A DNA stretch of 9,196 nucleotides from Candidatus Colwelliibacteriota bacterium (GTDB lineage: Bacteria; Patescibacteriota; Minisyncoccia; UBA6257; Colwellbacteraceae). Each line of letters begins with the position of its first letter. Positions within the stretch are counted from its first letter, which is position 1. The position numbers and the translations under genes are program-made. Under the pieces are notes generated by a model that saw only the letters and a program-made list of their open reading frames with translations, was not told the origin of the DNA and ran no database searches. Positions 6,089 to 9,196 of this stretch are shown piece after piece. The stretch lies in contig JALOAR010000020.1 of the NCBI GenBank assembly GCA_023228665.1, positions 1 to 9,196 of the forward strand, written 5' to 3'.

Positions 6089-7617
6089 AGCTACCCGCCA
6101 AAATAATAGAACCTATAAGTTCTCTGCTTAAAAAAATAAGCCCTATCGAAATAGCTGGCGGGTTTGTCGTAAGCGATTCAGCGCTTCGCTATATGCGCTT
6201 CAACGAGAATGGTGCTGTGGCGGTAAGCACTTCTCTTAGGCTTCCGCCGGGAGCGGTTGTTCAGGGAATTATTAAAGATGTTGAAACTGTTACTGCGGCT
6301 CTGCGCCAGATGAGGGGCAATGTCGGCATCCGATCTTCCCGAAACGCGGAAGTTGTCCTTTCAATAGATTCAGGAGCGGTTTATTCCCAGCTTTTTAATC
6401 TTCCTCAATTAGAGGAAAACGCCCTTTCTGAAGCTGCTGAACTTAATATTCAAATGATATCTCCAATAAATATCAAAAATGCCTACTACAGCTATCAAGT
6501 AGTCGGCAGGTCCCAAGATAACGGGTCAGTCGGGGGATACGAATTACTGGGAGCATTTATTAATGCCTCCGTAATAGATACTTGGATTACAGCGTTTAAA
6601 AATGCGGGTTTTCTTCCTATCGCTGTTGAGTTTCAAGCTTTAAGCATAGCGCGCGCCGCCTCTGAAATTGCGGGAATCGGTAAAGGAGACATATCGCTCT
6701 TATTAGATGTATCAAGCGAAGGTCTGGATCTTATTATTCTTAAAAACGGAAATCTTTACTTTGATTATTTTTATCCATGGAGATTAATTCAAAGAGAGGA
6801 TAAATCAATATCAATAGAAAAATTCAAACAAGTTTTAATCAGTGAAACGAGTAAGGTTATGAATTTTTCTTTATCTAAATTTAATGGAGAGATTAAGTCT
6901 ATATGGTTGAGTGCTGAAAACATAAGCGATGAAATGGTTAATACTCTTAGAGCGCAATTTCCTTCAATGCCTGTTTCTGAAATTAATGTAGGCGGCAATA
7001 AGCTTTCAGCTTTATGGCTGCCGGTTATGGGTGCCGCAAAAAGAGGAATGATTCTTCGTTCCGAAGACGATCTTATTTCTCTCGGACCTTTAAGCGTTAT
7101 TGAAGAATACGCCGAGAACCAGATAATTTCGATGATAAAAATATGGAGAAATGTTTTTGTTATCACTCTATGCTTCTTCTTGTTCGTATTTAGTTTAAGC
7201 AATCTTTTCTTGAGAAGAGTGCGTTTAAGCACCGGCCAACAGTCGTTAAGAACTCTTTCTGCTGAAGAATCGAGAGAGCTTGGCGAACTAAGAGGTAAGG
7301 CAGATGAGTTTAACAAGCTTGTTTCTTTTGTCGGCGAAGCTAGCCGGCAAGAAAACAGAGTTTATCCTTTTGTATCAAAAGTGATAAATCTTGCTTCAAA
7401 TATTGAAATAACCAGGCTTTCTGCCCAGAATTTTAGCCAGCCGATAGTTTTAAATGGAAACGCTCCTTCAGCAGATGCCGTAATACAATTCCAAAAAAGA
7501 TTAAGCGATCTTCCTAATATTACCGATCTTCAGCTTCCTCTTTCGAGTTTGTCCACTGCTCCGAATGGAAGAACAGCTTTTGTAATGTCATTCAGAATAA
7601 TGAATCTCGATTTCTGA
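6085..7617 (+). CDS. pilM: PilM-PilN fusion (GspL-like pilus alignment protein)
   Basis: The 510-residue protein joins two parts normally encoded separately. Residues about 20-340 look like the actin-fold PilM: GGFVVSDSALRYMRF near the start, a region with LPQLEENALSEAAELNIQ, and LLLDVSSEGLDLIILKNGNLYF (about 208-230). A single membrane helix follows at about 357-376, then a likely coiled coil (about 383-423) and a C-terminal PilN-like domain with VINLASNIEITRLS and a ferredoxin-like ending (about 430-510). This is the layout of GspL in type II secretion. The phosphate-binding loops are weaker than in PilM (no DxGS or DxGxxxT), so nucleotide binding is doubtful. Fusion removes the need for the PilN N-terminal peptide that normally docks into PilM. 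Expected role: linking the cytoplasmic ATPase/platform to extracytoplasmic assembly parts. No PilO gene follows. Start overlaps the previous gene by four bases; the 3' end overlaps pth on the other strand by 30 bases. Confidence 0.85.
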   Translation: MKLPAKIIEPISSLLKKISPIEIAGGFVVSDSALRYMRFNENGAVAVSTSLRLPPGAVVQGIIKDVETVTAALRQMRGNVGIRSSRNAEVVLSIDSGAVYSQLFNLPQLEENALSEAAELNIQMISPINIKNAYYSYQVVGRSQDNGSVGGYELLGAFINASVIDTWITAFKNAGFLPIAVEFQALSIARAASEIAGIGKGDISLLLDVSSEGLDLIILKNGNLYFDYFYPWRLIQREDKSISIEKFKQVLISETSKVMNFSLSKFNGEIKSIWLSAENISDEMVNTLRAQFPSMPVSEINVGGNKLSALWLPVMGAAKRGMILRSEDDLISLGPLSVIEEYAENQIISMIKIWRNVFVITLCFFLFVFSLSNLFLRRVRLSTGQQSLRTLSAEESRELGELRGKADEFNKLVSFVGEASRQENRVYPFVSKVINLASNIEITRLSAQNFSQPIVLNGNAPSADAVIQFQKRLSDLPNITDLQLPLSSLSTAPNGRTAFVMSFRIMNLDF

Positions 7618-8112
7618 TAGCGCTTTATTAAGCAAATCTCTGTCTGCAGGGCTTATTTTTTTAAGCACAAAATCGCCTGCCTTTCCCTTCTTTTCTCCTC
7701 TAACTCCTATTCTTAATCTCCAAAAATTTTCTGTACCGAGATGCTCAATGATAGATTTGACGCCATTATGTCCGGCGCTTCCCCTCCCAATATCCGCTTT
7801 ATAGTTGCCGGCATCTATATCTGAATCATCGTGAATTACCAATATTTCCTCGGGGCTTGCTCCGAAATGTTTCATTGCTGCCGCTACCGCCTTTCCTGAT
7901 TCGTTCATAAAAACAGTCGGCCTTATAAAGGTCTTTTCCCCGCAAGCCGCGTATTCAAAAGGCTTGCCTCTCCATATGGAAAAGGGCTTTTTAAAACCCT
8001 CCTTGCCGGCAAGTCTAGCTAAAGCCTCTGCTCCAATATTATGGTAAGTGTCTTTATATTTGCTCCCGGGGTTGCCGAGGCCGATTATTAGTTTCCAATT
8101 TTGTTTTTCCAT
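7588..8112 (-). CDS. pth: Peptidyl-tRNA hydrolase (Pth)
   Basis: This cytoplasmic enzyme cleaves the ester bond of peptidyl-tRNAs released from stalled ribosomes, recycling tRNA. The 174-residue length is slightly short compared with about 190 for common bacterial Pth. Key motifs are all present: GLGNPGSKY with Asn14, YHNIG with catalytic His24, FMNESG with Asn70, HDDSDI with Asp95 (the equivalent of E. coli Asp93), and GSAGHNGVKSI with Asn116. RLRIGVRG and KAGDFVL complete the usual C-terminal half, and the tail ends soon after, which explains the short length. It runs opposite to the pilus operon and its last 30 bases overlap the end of the PilM-PilN gene, so the two transcripts converge with no space for a terminator between them. 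No Shine-Dalgarno is visible before the start. Its promoter must lie in the 72-base divergent region shared with lepB; only a weak -10-like AT stretch is seen there on this strand. Confidence 0.95.
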   Translation of the reverse strand: MEKQNWKLIIGLGNPGSKYKDTYHNIGAEALARLAGKEGFKKPFSIWRGKPFEYAACGEKTFIRPTVFMNESGKAVAAAMKHFGASPEEILVIHDDSDIDAGNYKADIGRGSAGHNGVKSIIEHLGTENFWRLRIGVRGEKKGKAGDFVLKKISPADRDLLNKALSEIEIHYSE

Positions 8113-8116
8113 TTCG

Positions 8117-8146
8117 TTGACTAATTCTTTTGTGCACCGCTATTAT
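8117..8146 (+). promoter_or_regulatory. Sigma70-type promoter for lepB-hisS
   Basis: TTGACT (8117-8122) and TATTAT (8141-8146) each match five of six consensus positions and are separated by 18 bases. Initiation would fall near 8153, leaving a leader of about 32 bases before the lepB ATG. This is the best-formed promoter in the window and sits in the divergent gap between pth and lepB, with its -35 box only four bases from the pth start codon. Confidence 0.65.
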
Positions 8147-8184
8147 TACATTAATACAAATTTCGTTTAGAAGCGAAGCTTAAT

Positions 8185-8712
8185 ATGAAAAAAATATATC
8201 TTGTTATTTGGGAAGCCCTTGAAGTTATCTTGGTCGCTTTTCTCCCTTTGTTTGTTTCGTATCATTTTCTTGCCAGGCCTTTCCTGGTGCAGGGAGCAAG
8301 TATGGAACCCAATTTCCAAACGGGTAATTATCTCGTAGTGGATATTATTTCTTATAAGTTTGGCAACCCTGAAAGGGGAGACGTTGTGGTATTCCGCTAT
8401 CCGGGAAACCGTTCCCTTTATTACATAAAAAGGGTAATCGGCTTGCCTGGCGAGCGCGTTACTTTAATGAGCGGAAATATATTTATCAACGGCGAAGTCC
8501 TTAAAGAAAATTATATTCCTTCATATGTTGAAACAGATGCTTTTGACGAAACAGATTTTCTTTTAGGAGAAGAAGAATATTTTGTAATGGGAGATAATCG
8601 CTCATCAAGCTTTGATTCCAGGAGTTGGGGTCCTTTGGGTAAAAATGATATAGTCGGAGTTGTGAAGATGAGAGTTTGGCCTCCATTAGAAATATACAAA
8701 GACTCTCAATAA
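8185..8712 (+). CDS. lepB: Signal peptidase I (LepB)
   Basis: This membrane-bound serine protease with a Ser-Lys dyad removes Sec signal peptides from exported proteins on the outer face of the membrane. At 175 residues it is the short, single-anchor form common in Gram-positive and CPR bacteria, unlike the longer E. coli enzyme. A membrane anchor covers about residues 10-29. Box B is GASMEP with nucleophile Ser39; Box C is GDVVVFRYP (65-73); Box D is YYIKRVIGLPG with general base Lys82; Box E is GDNRSSSFDSR at 136-146. All catalytic features are intact. It has its own promoter upstream and hisS follows after 13 bases, probably in the same transcript. It is the expected processing enzyme for the AYA signal peptide of the GW-repeat protein at 4626-5630, while the prepilins need a separate prepilin peptidase that is not clearly present in this window. 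Confidence 0.96.
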   Translation: MKKIYLVIWEALEVILVAFLPLFVSYHFLARPFLVQGASMEPNFQTGNYLVVDIISYKFGNPERGDVVVFRYPGNRSLYYIKRVIGLPGERVTLMSGNIFINGEVLKENYIPSYVETDAFDETDFLLGEEEYFVMGDNRSSSFDSRSWGPLGKNDIVGVVKMRVWPPLEIYKDSQ

Positions 8713-8725
8713 AAAAATAAGCGAT

Positions 8726-9196
8726 ATGAGCAATACTGCACCAAAGGAGCAGAAAGAAGAAAAACAAATTTCCAAAAAGAAAATTTCTTTTCAGACCCCG
8801 AAGGGTATGCGGGATATTCTCCCGGAAGAATTTCATTATTGGGAGAAAGCTCGCGCTGTCGCTTCGGAAATAGCCGATTTTTACGGCTTCGGCCAAATTG
8901 AGACGCCTGTCCTTGAGCAGGCGGAACTTTTTTCACGCGGAGTCGGTATGGGTACTGATATCGTCGAGAAAGAAATGTACGTTTTAAAAACAAAAGGAGG
9001 CGATACTCTTGCCCTGCGTCCCGAATTTACCGCTCCCATAATGAGATCATTCATCGAGAATGGTATGAGTAAAAAGCCGCAGCCGGTCAAGCTTTGGTAT
9101 TTTGGACCTAACTTTCGCCACGAGCGACCTCAAGCTGGCAGGTTCAGACAATTTTACCAAGCGGGCTTTGAAATAGTCGGCGGAGAGCCGGACCCG
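8726..9196 (+). CDS. hisS: Histidyl-tRNA synthetase, N-terminal part (3' end outside window)
   Basis: The open frame starts at ATG 8726 and runs in frame to the window end, giving the first 157 residues of a class II aminoacyl-tRNA synthetase that charges tRNA-His. After a charged extension (residues 1-21), PKGMRDILPEE (25-35) matches the usual start of the family. GVGMGTDIVEKEMY and the ATP/His-binding LRPEFTAP (97-104) follow; many relatives have LRPEGTA here, so Phe replaces Gly. Motif 2, with KLWYFGPNFRHERPQAGR and then FRQFYQAGFEIVGG, is present with Arg131 and Glu133 in FRHER. The extension of about 20 residues, rich in Lys and Glu, is unusual. The next in-frame Met (28) lies inside the conserved PKGMRD, so a shorter start there is unlikely. 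No Shine-Dalgarno is visible. It is the second gene after the lepB promoter. Confidence 0.94.
   Translation, partial: MSNTAPKEQKEEKQISKKKISFQTPKGMRDILPEEFHYWEKARAVASEIADFYGFGQIETPVLEQAELFSRGVGMGTDIVEKEMYVLKTKGGDTLALRPEFTAPIMRSFIENGMSKKPQPVKLWYFGPNFRHERPQAGRFRQFYQAGFEIVGGEPDP

Noticed and set aside
6789..7316. 175-codon open frame on the - strand
   Set aside because: It lies wholly antisense to the PilM-PilN gene, and its translation shows no recognisable domain; the + strand protein explains the DNA.
8172..8181. GAAGCGAAGCTT small inverted repeat before lepB
   Set aside because: The stem is at most four bases with a tiny loop, too weak to call a hairpin or operator.
8501..8896. 131-codon open frame on the - strand
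   Set aside because: It is antisense to the conserved C-terminal box of lepB and the start of hisS; its product is low-complexity and unlike any family I know.
1..9196. UGA recoded to glycine (Gracilibacteria/SR1-type code)
   Set aside because: TGA ends the PilX-like, PilM-PilN and pth genes at natural family ends, and no conserved motif needs an internal TGA.
1..9196. CRISPR array, tRNA, transposon or phage genes
   Set aside because: No spaced direct repeats, cloverleaf sequences, transposase motifs or terminal inverted repeats were seen on either strand.

Overview
The window reads as a stretch of a compact chromosome from a Candidate Phyla Radiation (Patescibacteria) bacterium, most probably Parcubacteria-like. 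This is inference from several signs. The pilin and type IV pilus proteins have the style of that group, the genes are packed with overlaps of a few bases, clear Shine-Dalgarno sequences are almost absent, and coding density is high at moderate-to-low GC. TGA is used as a normal stop by three genes, so the UGA=Gly code of Gracilibacteria/SR1 does not apply. No rRNA or other marker is present to confirm the taxonomy.

Bases 1-984: the 3' end of a type IV pilin-like gene, a strong intrinsic terminator (295-322), an AT-rich leader, and a small multi-pass membrane protein (412-984). The C-terminal half of that protein recalls type IV prepilin peptidases, but the usual catalytic motifs are degenerate.

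Bases 1026-7617: a tight type IV pilus (T4P) operon on the + strand. The order is pilB (extension ATPase), pilC (inner-membrane platform), a prepilin with a GQSLVE cleavage site, a secreted protein with GW-rich repeats and four cysteine pairs, a PilX/GspK-like prepilin without Glu at +5, and a PilM-PilN fusion. Junctions are -1, +2, +11, +2 and -4 bases. PilB powers assembly, PilC is the membrane platform, PilM-PilN replaces the usual two-protein alignment subcomplex, and the two prepilins probably form minor parts of the fibre. The GW-repeat protein sits between the two prepilins and is the best candidate for a surface-exposed or tip-associated, possibly adhesive, component. No secretin, PilP, PilO or PilT is encoded here, which suits a cell without a classical outer membrane, although they could lie elsewhere.

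Bases 7588-9196: housekeeping genes. pth (peptidyl-tRNA hydrolase) is on the - strand and its 3' end overlaps the 3' end of the PilM-PilN gene by 30 bases. A 72-base divergent intergenic region with a good sigma70-type promoter separates pth from lepB (signal peptidase I). lepB is followed after 13 bases by the 5' part of hisS (histidyl-tRNA synthetase), which runs off the window end.

The most interesting items are the GW-repeat/disulfide-loop protein embedded in the pilus operon, the PilM-PilN fusion (a GspL-like layout), and the degenerate prepilin-peptidase-like membrane protein upstream.
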